NCBI GenBank assembly: GCA_963971285.1
Contig: OZ020249.1
Coordinates: forward strand, 434,001 to 498,000
DNA: 64,000 bases
Reading direction: 5' to 3'
Origin: Astropecten irregularis
Lineage: Eukaryota > Echinodermata > Asteroidea > Paxillosida > Astropectinidae
The translations under genes and the position numbers were made by a program. This document shows, piece after piece, positions 21,686 to 32,414 of this stretch. Numbering within the stretch: the stretch's first letter is position 1; each line of letters opens with the position of its first letter. The notes beneath the pieces were generated by a model. That model searched no databases. It worked only from the letters and a program-made list of their open reading frames with translations, and was not told the DNA's origin.

Positions 21686-23439
21686 CTAGTAAAAAGGTTA
21701 AGGTTCACATTGAGATGCTTATAACAAAACAGCATTCAATTATTGCACGGCAGGGGAAATAATTGCGTTTAAAAATTCTAAATTCTAATCATGATGTTCT
21801 TTGGTGAATGAATCTGAAAGCCACGTATATATAACTGGTTTTACTGCACCTGTACAGAATTATATAGCCAGCAGCTGCTGTAGGGTCTGTGCACAACAGA
21901 CGTATATAATATTATAATGCAGTATAGGAACCATCACGTGTATAGTGTATTTTAATAACAGTTAGTCACGATTGAATGCATATTACAAAATTTAAATTAT
22001 TATATCAGTGGTTAAAGGTATACTGTCATCAAACTCATATGAAGTTATAAATGTATCTGTATTGTTATAAAACTCAACTTGTTTATCATTGTTTGTGCTT
22101 TAAAAATACTTTATATAGAAAAAGGAGGTATTTTATAGACCCATAATTCATTAGCACCCCGCTTTTCGCGACGAAAAACCTTGCTTACGTCACATGCAGA
22201 ACGCAACGCAGTATACTGCGGTGCGAGCCTACACTATAGTTCTGTAGGTGACGTCACACGCTATTGTTGCGTGGATCGGTTCCAAGGGGGGCTTTTTGGG
22301 GGGCGGGGCAGAGTACTCATTTTGTAACTTTTGATCAAAATTAAGCATTTATATAAAAATACAAATTTATATAGTCATCAATTATGTATTAAACAACAAT
22401 ATTAAAGCACGTTCTTGAGCCCTTTCCAAAATTTGATTACAGTAAACCTTTAATTAATTCATTAATAACAATATGTTTAGGAACATTGGCCCACCCCTCG
22501 TAAAGCATACAACATACGTTTATCAAACCCGAATATTAATCATTTTTGTATGAGTCTAAACATTGCCGTGCAAAATTGTCAGCAGGCTTATTTTAATAAA
22601 ACACGTGTATATAGCTGCACGGCTACAAAGGCAATCAATATATTGAAATTAAATGCGAAAATATGATAATGGAATAGGCTTGTTTTGTGCGTTTGACTTC
22701 CGCGAGTGGCAAAAATGGCTGATGAATAACTGTGAGTTGTTTTTAAAGGTTTTTTTACCACATGTTCCGATGACTATTATTCCTAAAAGATAACCATTGC
22801 GGTCTTGTCATTTCCTAGAATCTTACAACTTTTGGAGGCAAATATTTCACGGAATGATTTGAAGTTCAGACCGACACAGGGATCTGCACCATTGCCGTGG
22901 TCTATATGCCTGTAAGGCATATTACAGGATAGGTAAAGTTGACATCTGCAGAAAAATGTTCGTTATTTGATTTGTAATGGAATAAAACTAAACCTGTGAA
23001 ATATTCAGCTCATCGCATCATCGGAAACTTTATAAAAAACAGTGAAAATTCTCACGGTATTTTCAAATCTATTCACATAAGTTTGTTTATTATCTCACCC
23101 CGAGATCAAATATGCAGGTTTTCAGCCGAACATTATTCTAACGGTATAACCAGCACCATTTGCATACCCTAAAAGTTACACGTAAATCTGTGAACATTTC
23201 TGTTTGTTTATGTTACCAATTCTATAGGCCCTGTAAGCCTACCTTACAATCCATGTTCATTTAAGTATTGGCCGCATTGTCCAAACTCTCGTTGAGACAA
23301 TTCGGGAAATATTATTTGCAAAAGTCAACAAGATGGCTTTGAAAATAGGTGGATGAGCGATCTACAAACGGTTTTGCCATATCATAATATTCAGAACACA
23401 CTAGCTGAAACCCTGAAACGTCGAGTTCTTCTTACTCAC

Positions 23440-23505
23440 CAGTGCTGTTATTCCCGAAGCCACACCTTTCCCAAGCATAAGAGTACCTAACACACGGTCT
23501 GCAAA
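23440..23505 (-). pseudogene. SLC7-like exon remnant upstream of the transporter
   Basis: A 66-nt block with acceptor GTATACAG and donor GTGAGTAAG, open in phase 0. It reads FADRVLGTLMLGKGVASG, which resembles the TM8 start [18 protein letters not shown] of the neighbouring gene and the TFADRVLG motif common in SLC7. No other clear paralog exons were found around it except 21610-21685. It could be a relic of a duplicated transporter or a diverged small exon. Confidence 0.45.
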
Positions 23506-23634
23506 CTGTATACCGTACTTAGTTCATATCAGATTGTTCGTGGTATAGCCCTTGTCTACATAATTAGACCTTTCATATAACCTCGAAAACATCTGCACCA
23601 ACTCCCACTTCTGTCATTGTTTTGATGACATTCA

Positions 23635-23988
23635 AATTTAAAGGTACTACAATACTTTGGTAGTATAATGAATCAGAAATCAATAAGTATAAAGATAATG
23701 TTGATGGTAGAAACATAATTATACCATTACAATCGCTCTGCCTGATCCAGAAACGTGTAACATCAAAGCCCACACACCAGTTTTGATCTCGCAGATCACA
23801 AACTCCTGCATGTGAACAGATTTGAAAATACCGTGATCATTTTAAACTCACCCTGTTTTCTCAAAAAGTGGGCACCGTATGGGACTGCAATTTTCACAGA
23901 TGACTGTTACTGTATCTTCCTTGATATTTTTGCCCTTGAATCTATATTTCCTTGACGAAAACCGAAGTATGATGTTACCTTTAAACAA
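23635..23988. repeat. Family-A MITE copy
   Basis: TTTAAAGGTACTACAATACT to GATGTTACCTTTAA. Confidence 0.75.
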
Positions 23989-24501
23989 TTTCGTGTACAT
24001 GACCTATGACTATGTGAATACAACACGAGGCAACTTCGTGGCAATCAACTACACCGCATGCAAGAGGAAAACCTATAGTGCAAAAGTCATTTGTTTTTCA
24101 CAATCCCCAAGAACATTATACGTGAAAAATTTAAGATAAATTTGATTTCGTCTTGGAGTTTTCCTGGAACTGATTACTTGTAAATTATTGGTGTTGCTTA
24201 GCTCTAAGGATCGCAACCATATAGCATAATAAGTATATAACGGAATAAAACTCACATGACAATACTATCCTCAATATGTATACAGCACACTGCTCAGTCT
24301 ACGGATCCTAACAGCACAATGGAATTAATAATGACAATATTGTAGCTTGTACATTAGGCATTATTAAAAAAATAACTGAGCGATCATGCACCAGGAGATT
24401 ATTGATTTTTGGAGAGCAAAGTATAATATTCATGCATAATGGTAAACAGAAGGTCGTGCTCACGTTATGATTGGAACGAGTCACATTATCATCTGAGCCG
24501 A

Positions 24502-24849
24502 TTAAAGGTGTACCATACTTTGGTTTTTATCAAAGAAAAACAGATTCATGGGCGGAAATGTCAAGACAGATACAGTAACAGTCATCTGTGAAAATTTCAG
24601 TCCCATACGGTGCCCACGGTTTGAGAAAACAGTGAAAAACGGCCACAGTATTTCTTAAGTCTTTTCTCTTTTATTTTTGATCTTTTAAAAAATTCAGTCG
24701 TTGTTTTACTCATTTCTGGATAAATACACCATTTCAGGCGAAAACCTTTTAAATTTGTACCACCACCATCTTCATACCCTGTAAGTTATACGTAAATCTG
24801 TGAACATTTCTGTTTTGGTTTCTTACCAAAGTATGATATTACCTTTAAT
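24502..24849. repeat. Family-A MITE copy
   Basis: TTAAAGGTGTACCATACTTT to AAGTATGATATTACCTTTAA. Confidence 0.77.
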
Positions 24850-25074
24850 ACCAAATGGTGAGGCTTGAGGATAGGCGTGGGATTAATTTCGCTACGGCCA
24901 AAAAATATCCGTGTCACCAACCTGTCACGGTACGGTAAACGCAAGCCGTTCTTCCCGAAGGAACGTTTCAAGTTTTGAGATGTTGGTTTTTTAGTGGTAT
25001 GAGTAGCCCCATATTGATTGAGGATCTTCAGATATGGGCCTATATGCATGGATTTTGCATAAAGCAGAGTGTAT

Positions 25075-25322
25075 CGTCCCTGTCAACATTTTCGGTGACA
25101 TGTTGCCCAGTTAGGGCAACACACCATGGGCAACATGACTTTGGGAAATTCCAAGTGTACACTATAGCAACATTTGATCAACATGTTACCGAGATGTTGC
25201 TGCGACATGTTACCCAACTCGTTTTGCTCTGTGTACACTGACAACATTTTCAGCAACAGGGTAACTGGGTAACATGTTACCGAGATTGTTACCGAAAAAA
25301 TGATGTGGACAGTGTACACTTA
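25075..25322. repeat. Inverted-repeat element rich in CAACATGTTACC motifs
   Basis: CATTTTCGGTGACATGTTGC at the left, GGTAACATGTTACCGAGATT at the right; AGTGTACACT occurs three times. Directly upstream of the BDH1-like gene. Confidence 0.6.
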
Positions 25323-25700
25323 GCTTTACGTCCCGTCCGGTTGGAAATTCCTGTGATATCTTGATTATCTTCTTATCAGGCTCACGCAGACGACTGTCAA
25401 TAAATCTCAAAAGGGTTCAATGTCCATCGTCAGATTGCCACGTAGGAAGTACGTGGTCATGAATCAGAGTGGTATAATGTTAAATGTTACATTTGTGTGG
25501 CAGGTATTGTGGAAGTATAGCAGCTTGAGGAAGGCCTCTCGAAGTGGCATTATTCGTAGATCTTAAAGACGTCCCTATCAGCATTACGGGAAGTTTATTG
25601 TAAGCTGGAGCAAGAACAAATTTTGTCAAGTTTTTCCTTCGTATTTGACTCGAATTAACACATTATTTTGACGTCCCGACTTCAGCGAAACCTACCCACA

Positions 25701-26070
25701 ATGTTCCCGCTTATAGCTGCCATAGTCGTGGCCTGTGTGAGTGGCTTTTGGCTGGGCCTGAAAGCCGTGTCCTACCTCAAGGCTCGGACGGTGGATCCTC
25801 GGGGTAAATCGGTCCTAGTCACCGGGTGTGACACGGGCTTCGGTAACGACCTTGCCGGTCGGCTGCACGGTCTTGGCTTCACGGTATTCGCCGGCTGCTT
25901 GGACTCCAAGAGCGGTGGGGCGACGAAACTCATGAAGGCGGCTACGCAACAAGAGGGAATCAGTGAAGGACATGCCAAGCGGATGAAGGTGCTCCAGATG
26001 AATATTTGCAAGGATAAAGAGATCAAAGAAGCCGTGAAAACCGTCATGGGTATGCTGCGAAAAGATGAAG
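25701..26070 (+). CDS. BDH1: BDH1-like exon 1: anchor and Rossmann glycine motif
   Basis: ATG follows ACCCACA; a hydrophobic N-terminal segment is followed by [19 protein letters not shown]. Ends GMLRKDEG at donor GTATATT in phase 1. An upstream in-frame stretch has no ATG nearby. Confidence 0.85.
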
Positions 26071-27798
26071 GTATATTATGCCAACTTGGTGTGAATTATT
26101 GACCTAATTCTCAACAGATTTCTAAATTTGACAAGGGCGAAAAAAAAATATATTGGAGCGATTCGAACCAGCGACCTCCTGAATACCGTCAGTCAGTTTT
26201 TATTGTGGTTATTTGATGATAAAATTATAAATTTGTCAGCATTGTTATTAAAAAAACCCTGTGATAATCTGTACATAGTCAGTGTTTTTGTTTAGTGTGT
26301 ATTTGTTCCTTTTTGCTTATTTTTGGCCAAATTTGTGGTTTCATGTATTTAAATGTGATGGTGAAAAGAAACCTTCTTACCCAAATTGAACTTGCAGGGT
26401 TGTGGGCTATTGTGAATAACGCTGGCCTGTCCACGTTTGGTGAGGTGGAGTGGACTAGCATGGACACGTATCGGCGCATTGCAGACGTCAATATCTGGGG
26501 CGGAGTCAGAGTTGTCAAGGCGTTTCTTCCACTCATCAGAAAAGCAAAAGGTATGAAAAAACATTTCATGTGAATCAAGGGGCCAATTTCATGGACCTGC
26601 TAAGCACAAAAAATTGATAAGCACAAAAATTAATGTCCATTAAAACAAGCAACGTTTAAGAATCACATTATTTTGATATTCGTGGTCAGCGAAGAACAGC
26701 CAAAAAACAATCACAAGTGATAACACAACACTTGGAAATTTGGCTGTTAATCCTGTTTTACTAGACAGAAATTTCATGGTAAGCAAAATTAATATTTATG
26801 CTAAGCAAGGCTATGAAATTGGCCCAAGGTGAGGTACGAAGTTTAAATGACAACCATTCGGTAAAGACGAACAATCGTTGTTATGTAATCATTTAATGAT
26901 CATGATTGTAACATCTGAGTAACAACTTATCAGCCCAAGCAAAAAGGCAATTTTCCGTCTGATTTCAGTGAATTGTTTTCCTTTTTTCCCGCCATTTTTT
27001 TCTTTCTCCGAAGAAATAAAAAAAACGGTGACTTAGTAGTGGACATGGCTTGAATTTAATTAAAAAAGGCTTTTTCATTTAGTTAAAGCTGTGTCCACTA
27101 GGATCGTTTTTGTCTCGTAGAGTTGTAATTTTCTCTGGGCAGGGAAAAATTAGAAGTAGGCCTAGTGCGAGGCCGGGCCATTTTCACTTTGCTACGCAAA
27201 GTAGCGGTCGATTCCGTTTGGCGATGAATTTGGGCTTTAGCGATGATCGCAAAACGTTAGTGACACGGCTAAAATAAAGTGAAGATACATTTAAGCTTTG
27301 TATTGTTCCCGATTTTTTTTTCATTTAGGGAGAATCGTTCAGATGACCAGTGGACTGGCACGACAAGGCCTCAATGGCCGTTCAAGCTATGTCCTCACCA
27401 AGTATGCAATGGAGGGCTTTGCCCAGTGTCTCCGCTACGAGATGCGACGCTGGGATGTACACGTTAGCATCATCGAACCGGGCAACTTCATCGCAGCTAC
27501 GGGCATCTTCACACCGGAGAGAATCCAGCAGATCGCCCGTAGGATGTGGGATGAAGCCAGCGAGGAGACAAGGCAGGCGTACGGTAAAGATTCATTCGAT
27601 GCCCAGGTTGAATCCATGGCCTACTACACCAGGTTAGGGACCACAGACACCAGCCCAGTGATCAACGCCATGGTGTCAGCGATCACTGATCGCCGGCCCA
27701 AGATCAGATACGAACCCAAGGATTCATACTGGAGAGTCCGTACCTTCGTTATGACCATACTGCCTCAGAGGCTCGGGGATTGGTTGTATCATTCCTAA
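25701..27798 (+). CDS. BDH1: BDH1-like short-chain dehydrogenase (complete, 3 exons, 330 aa)
   Basis: Exons 25701-26070, 26398-26550 and 27329-27798 total 993 nt and end in TAA. NAD-dependent SDR: cofactor motif TGCDTGFG (about residues 40-47), structural VNNAG, catalytic Ser in MTSG and YVLTK (Y-x-x-x-K). The pattern best matches D-beta-hydroxybutyrate dehydrogenase, which interconverts 3-hydroxybutyrate and acetoacetate in ketone metabolism: [30 protein letters not shown]. Length is close to vertebrate BDH1. The N-terminus ([19 protein letters not shown]) looks like a membrane anchor, more like retinol or 17-beta-hydroxysteroid dehydrogenases of the same SDR9C group than an Arg-rich mitochondrial presequence, so a retinoid or steroid substrate is the main alternative. 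Confidence 0.85.
26398..26550 (+). CDS. BDH1: BDH1-like exon 2: NNAG motif
   Basis: Acceptor CTTGCAG, donor GTATGA. Encodes [18 protein letters not shown] and [14 protein letters not shown]; phase 1 at both ends. Confidence 0.88.
26581..26824. mobile_element. Family-B MITE with CAAGG TSD
   Basis: Ends GGCCAATTTCATGG...CTATGAAATTGGCC, with CAAGG on both sides. The internal sequence carries CTAAGCACAAA motifs. It is a clean copy of a family seen at least nine times here, in the BDH1-like gene intron. Confidence 0.82.
27329..27798 (+). CDS. BDH1: BDH1-like exon 3: catalytic Ser-Tyr-Lys and C-terminus
   Basis: Acceptor CATTTAG. Encodes [39 protein letters not shown] and ends [11 protein letters not shown]. 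It carries most of the substrate-binding C-terminal half. Confidence 0.88.
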
Positions 27799-28291
27799 AA
27801 GTGACTTGACACAAGACTGATCCCTTCATTGGCCAACAGAGGAGATATTGCAATATCAGTACGGTGTAGTCTTTTTTCAAAGAACTATGCCCCTTAAAAA
27901 CAAACAAAACAAACAAATTTAAGAACAAATTGCAGTTGCGATGATTTCAAATTTTATTCTACTTTCCCAAATGGCAAGCGCATGCACTAACGACCATCAT
28001 TTGAGGCAAGTACAATCTGTGCTCCTTGATTAAAAATTAACAACAGTGAGTTGTTGACTCGAGTCGTGTGACTTAGACTCGAGTTCAGGACTCGAGTCAC
28101 TATTTTCGTGACTTGATTTGGAAAAACCAGCTTATGACTTGTGACTTGACTTGGACTTGCTCGCTGCTACTTCAGCTCAACACTGGAAAAGCTTTTTTAC
28201 CAACCATTTTTGGATCGAACCATTTTAATTTCTTGTTTAATTAAAATGCACATTTATATATCTCTTATTTGAATATAAAACATGTATTTTG

Positions 28292-28297
28292 AATAAA
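28292..28297 (+). terminator. Candidate AATAAA poly(A) signal downstream of the BDH1-like gene
   Basis: AATAAA about 0.5 kb after the stop, in AT-rich DNA. A second AATAAA lies at 28782-28787. Neither can be confirmed without transcript ends. Confidence 0.3.
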
Positions 28298-28781
28298 GCA
28301 AAGTAGAAGCATCAATATAAGATATGAGATGTATAGTTATTTGAAAAAGAAATGTAATTTTTTTTATACAGAATACATGTGAAAGGAATTTCAATTACAT
28401 GCAAAATAGTAAAAATCCTGTTGGTTACTTTTTCAACCATAAAACCTTTCGACAAACAATCTTTCTCCATAATTGTGTTTCTTTCAAATCTTTTCAAGTT
28501 ACAACATTTTACAAACCATTATGAAAAACGAGCGCTAAAATGTAATATTGGGATTTCAGGTTGAAATGGAAATTGTCATTTTTTTTCAAACTTCCATTTC
28601 TATCAATCTTTTTTTCAAACTTTCTTTATTCATCTTAATGATCACTTTGATTATCAGTTTTTCACAAACGTAATTGTCTTCCTTATTGTTATCCAATTAT
28701 TATATCATTTTAATGATTTGAATATCTCAACAGTCTTTGCTTGTCTAAATTTTGTCCACTTAGTAGCATCTTGTAATTTGT

Positions 28782-28787
28782 AATAAA
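28782..28787 (+). terminator. Second candidate AATAAA poly(A) signal
   Basis: AATAAA about 1 kb after the BDH1-like stop. Competes with 28292. Confidence 0.25.
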
Positions 28788-29000
28788 ATATATGTTTGAA
28801 ATTGTACAGTTTCTATATGATTGATTCTTGAACCTTGACTCCCCTACATAGCACAGTTTACCACACATGCATGGTTGTCCCTGCTTGTGGTATCCTGAAT
28901 ACTACAATACACCATAGTGTGGTTCGTGTGGTAAACAGCTCGTCTTGTGGGTATAGGGTTGGGATCAACAACCCACATGCCACGATCATTACGACATATG

Positions 29001-29133
29001 CCGTCGATTTCACAAAACTCATCGTAATTTACAATCAATCGTAGGACTACGCATTGCAGCTCTACGTAGTAAGAAACGATGGGCTGCACCTCGTAACTCG
29101 AGTTACAATCGATCGCTTCGAGAAATCGACCCG
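29001..29133. repeat. Family-E copy, opposite orientation
   Basis: CGTCGATTTCACAAAACTCA to GCTTCGAGAAATCGACCC. Confidence 0.72.
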
Positions 29134-29276
29134 GCCAGCTCCGAAAAATTAATGTTCGAGAGGTATAGGCGTGGAATGTCGTTTATGGTCCATTATTTTG
29201 GTTGCTACTGGAAAAAAAGTTCACGATTGGAAGGCTGGTTACTTCCTCTGGTTATATCAAAAAATGAGAATGATTT

Positions 29277-29602
29277 ATTTAAAGGTAATATCATACTTTG
29301 GTAAGAAGCCAAAACAGACATGTTCACAGATTTACGTATAACTTACAGGGTATAAAGATGGTGATAAATTGTATCTACCCGAAATGCTGTATTTCCGTAA
29401 GAGTTGAAACCAAAAACAAATTAGTATCTTCGGAAGATCAAAAATAACGTTGAACAGATTAAAAAAAACTGTGGCTGTTTTTCACTGCTTTCTCAAAAAG
29501 TGGGTACCGTATGGGACTGGGAATTTCACAGATGAGTAAGATATTTTTGCCCATGAATCTGTATTTCTTTGACAATAACCAAAGTATGAAATTACGTTTA
29601 AG
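29277..29602. repeat. Family-A MITE copy
   Basis: TTTAAAGGTAATATCATACT to AAGTATGAAATTACGTTTAA. Confidence 0.75.
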
Positions 29603-30197
29603 TATGATATGATTGTCCCTTGCAGTTTTCAATTACAAAATATATAGTTCACGTTTCCCTTACATTACACAAATCAATCACAAAAGAGATAAACAAATAA
29701 AAATCCAAAATTAATAATGTACACTCAAAGAAACAAAATTATACAAATCACTTTCAATTATGGATAAAAAACTTGCCATTAATACAAAATACAATATGCT
29801 GAGTTCAAGAATTCATTACACATACACTTAATGCATTGGTTTTTTTTTAATTATAATATACCAAAATCAGATTGCCGCCCGTGACTATTTCAATAATCAA
29901 ACAAATCTTAAAAGCATAAAAAAAAAAAGATTTTGATTTATATTTTACAAAAAAAAAAGAATACCAAAGAATTCTATGTAAGTTTGTTAAAAATTGTTAC
30001 ATCTTAATAAATCTACTTATTGTACCATGTAGGCCCTACTTACCGAAGATCCTGTAGTGGCGCAAGATAGTCTACTTAGCCCAAAAAGTGAAGTATCATT
30101 TGGCCGCCATTTTAGTAAGCAACTGAGCTTATGTTATTAACGTCAAATTCGACTGTTGTAAGGTGAAACTTTCACCCGAACAATTTTTATAATCATT

Positions 30198-30524
30198 ATT
30201 AAAGGTAGTATCATACTTTGGTATGAAACCAAAACAGAAATGTTCACAGATTTACGCATACAGGGTATGAAGATGGTAATGGTAGAAACATACCGTTAAA
30301 TTTTCCCGCCTGAAATGGTGTATTTATCCAGAAATTAGTAAAACAACGACCGAAAATCTTGTTGAGAGAAAAGACTTAAGAAATACTGTGGCTTTTCACT
30401 GTTTTCTCAAAAAAAATGGGCACCGTATGGGACTGAAATTTTCACAGATGACTGTTACTGTATCTGTCTTGATATTTCTGCCCAAGAATCTGTATTTCTT
30501 TGACAAAAACCAAAGTATGATATT
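30198..30524. repeat. Family-A MITE copy
   Basis: TTAAAGGTAGTATCATACTT to CCAAAGTATGATATT. Confidence 0.75.
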
Positions 30525-32231
30525 TCGGCCAGAATCACGTACCAAATGAGAACAGTAAATTTGGCTTACTAAAATGGCCGTCTGCGCATGTATACTTCCT
30601 CTGGTTGCGCGGTTGAAAGAGTAGCCTATCTTGCCCAGCTGTAGGATATTTGGTATCTTACTAACCAAAAATAGCTTGAGACAGAACTTTGTACTAAATT
30701 TAGTTGGATTCCATTCATTAAAACAGCCGCAATGAAATATCAAAAACATGACAATAGCTTGAATGGACCCATCGTTTGCATTGTGGCTCAGTTTACAATT
30801 CAACACTAATATTGAGAACCCATTCTACACATGACACATCAAAGACTGAATACAAGAAAAAATCTCGACAAAAATTGGAAAATAAAAAAAATGATGAAGA
30901 CTCACAATAGTTACCAATGCTTAAAGGTACAGTACAGCATTGGACACAAACCAAAACATATCTTACACGGTATCAAGATGGACATGATAGAAACCCCCTG
31001 CTAAATTATTTCTGCCTGAAATACTATATTTGTTTAGAAAAGTGTAAAACAAATAATTTACGTCTTGGAGAGATCAAAACCATTCTTCATGCTTTATAAG
31101 AAAAAAAAGAGTTGTTTTCGCTATTTTCTCGTGACTCAGATGTCCGATTGAGTTCAGCACAGGTTTATTATTTCATGTACTTGCTGGATTAGACAAAGTG
31201 CGAGTGCTGTTCGGTGACCTTTATCAATCATGTATCATACGTTTAAATTTGTGGGTAAATTCTGACAACCAAACGATTTATGATTGAAAAGATGGAATGT
31301 AATGGACTAAACTATATCTTCAACAAACAAAAACTGTAATAAAATACTTATTAAATAATATCAAAAGAAATGAGAAAATCAAATAATTGTTATAATACAA
31401 AACAAACGTTGTAAAATCATAACACAAATTGAAAGACATGTAAATACAATTTTTTGCATTTTAAGGAATGATAAAATACTGGAAAGCCAAGTTCACAATA
31501 AGAAAGCTAATTTTAAAGATTTTTCGAATATTTCAATTTTAATTCTTTTTGAATATCTGTCTAGACTAAATCTGAATCATCTTTGTTAAATATACCAAAA
31601 GATATGCCCAAACTATCATACTGCACAATTTTCATATTTACACCCATTTATAAAATATGTTGTTACAAAAATGTTGTTTTAGGAAATATTCTTGTGACTA
31701 ATCTTACAAAAATAGATCAAATTTGATAGAATTTCTATGTACCAATTGCCATTTTTCCTTATAAATTAAGGACCAGAAATTTTTGGAACTAAAGCTGTTT
31801 CAGACACAGCATTGGAATGAAAAACAACCCAACAAAATTGAATTCTGACTGATTATGTCATCGCAGTGAATAGTATACACCTTTCTTTTGCAACTTATCA
31901 CAGCCCGAATTTCTGCCGACCAAAAAGCAGGAAACTATGGAGAGCCATCAAAGCCGGCCATGAAAAATAACCACAATTTGAACACAATTTGTACACAACG
32001 TTTCATAAGCATTGAACGTTATTGCTGAATGTAATAGAAACAACACAAGCAATGATGCTATGTATTTTGTACAGCTATGGAAAGTATGTAAAAATGTTGA
32101 ATTTGATCACGCCGTCTGTCCAGAAGACCAAATGATTTGCAACATTTGGCCACCCATGCCAACCACCAGTCAATGTTTGTAAACAAAAAAAGGTCTATAC
32201 AGCAAAGTTTGACCTCCTTGCCCTTTGACCT

Positions 32232-32414
32232 TTACTCTCCGACCTCCTCCGATGCCTCTCCCTCTTCAAACTGCACCTCTTGCTGCTTGAGTAGCGCCTC
32301 CAACATGGATTCAATGCGGTCATTCTGACCTCTCATCATCTTGAGACGATACTTGATGTTCTTGACGGCAGAGGCCAGGTCATCCTGCTGATCCTTGATC
32401 TCTTCAAGCTCAGT
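32232..32414 (-). CDS. TRPA1: TRPA1 last exon: coiled coil and stop
   Basis: Acceptor CATTAG. TELEEIKDQQDDLASAV and QNDRIESMLEALLKQQE give a heptad pattern matching the tetramer-stabilising TRPA coiled coil; ends EEVGE-TAA. Confidence 0.88.
   Translation of the reverse strand, partial: TELEEIKDQQDDLASAVKNIKYRLKMMRGQNDRIESMLEALLKQQEVQFEEGEASEEVGE

Larger units (their letters stand above)
21686..25700. other. Intergenic region between SLC7 and BDH1-like genes
   Basis: Divergently transcribed genes on either side. Contains MITE copies, the SLC7-like remnant at 23440-23505, and an AT-rich block at 21700-22700 with a patch of GTGACGTCAC-like sequence at 22250. No further gene seen. Confidence 0.6.
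27799..32231. other. Convergent intergenic region (BDH1-like 3' end to TRPA1 3' end)
   Basis: Both genes end here. AT-rich, with two AATAAA candidates, a GACTCGA patch, family-E, family-A and A' repeats. No coding exon recognised; part is probably 3' UTR. Confidence 0.6.

Noticed and set aside
30396-30806. 136-codon minus-strand ORF
   Set aside because: Its C-terminal part is a family-A MITE and the rest shows no domain; chance open frame.
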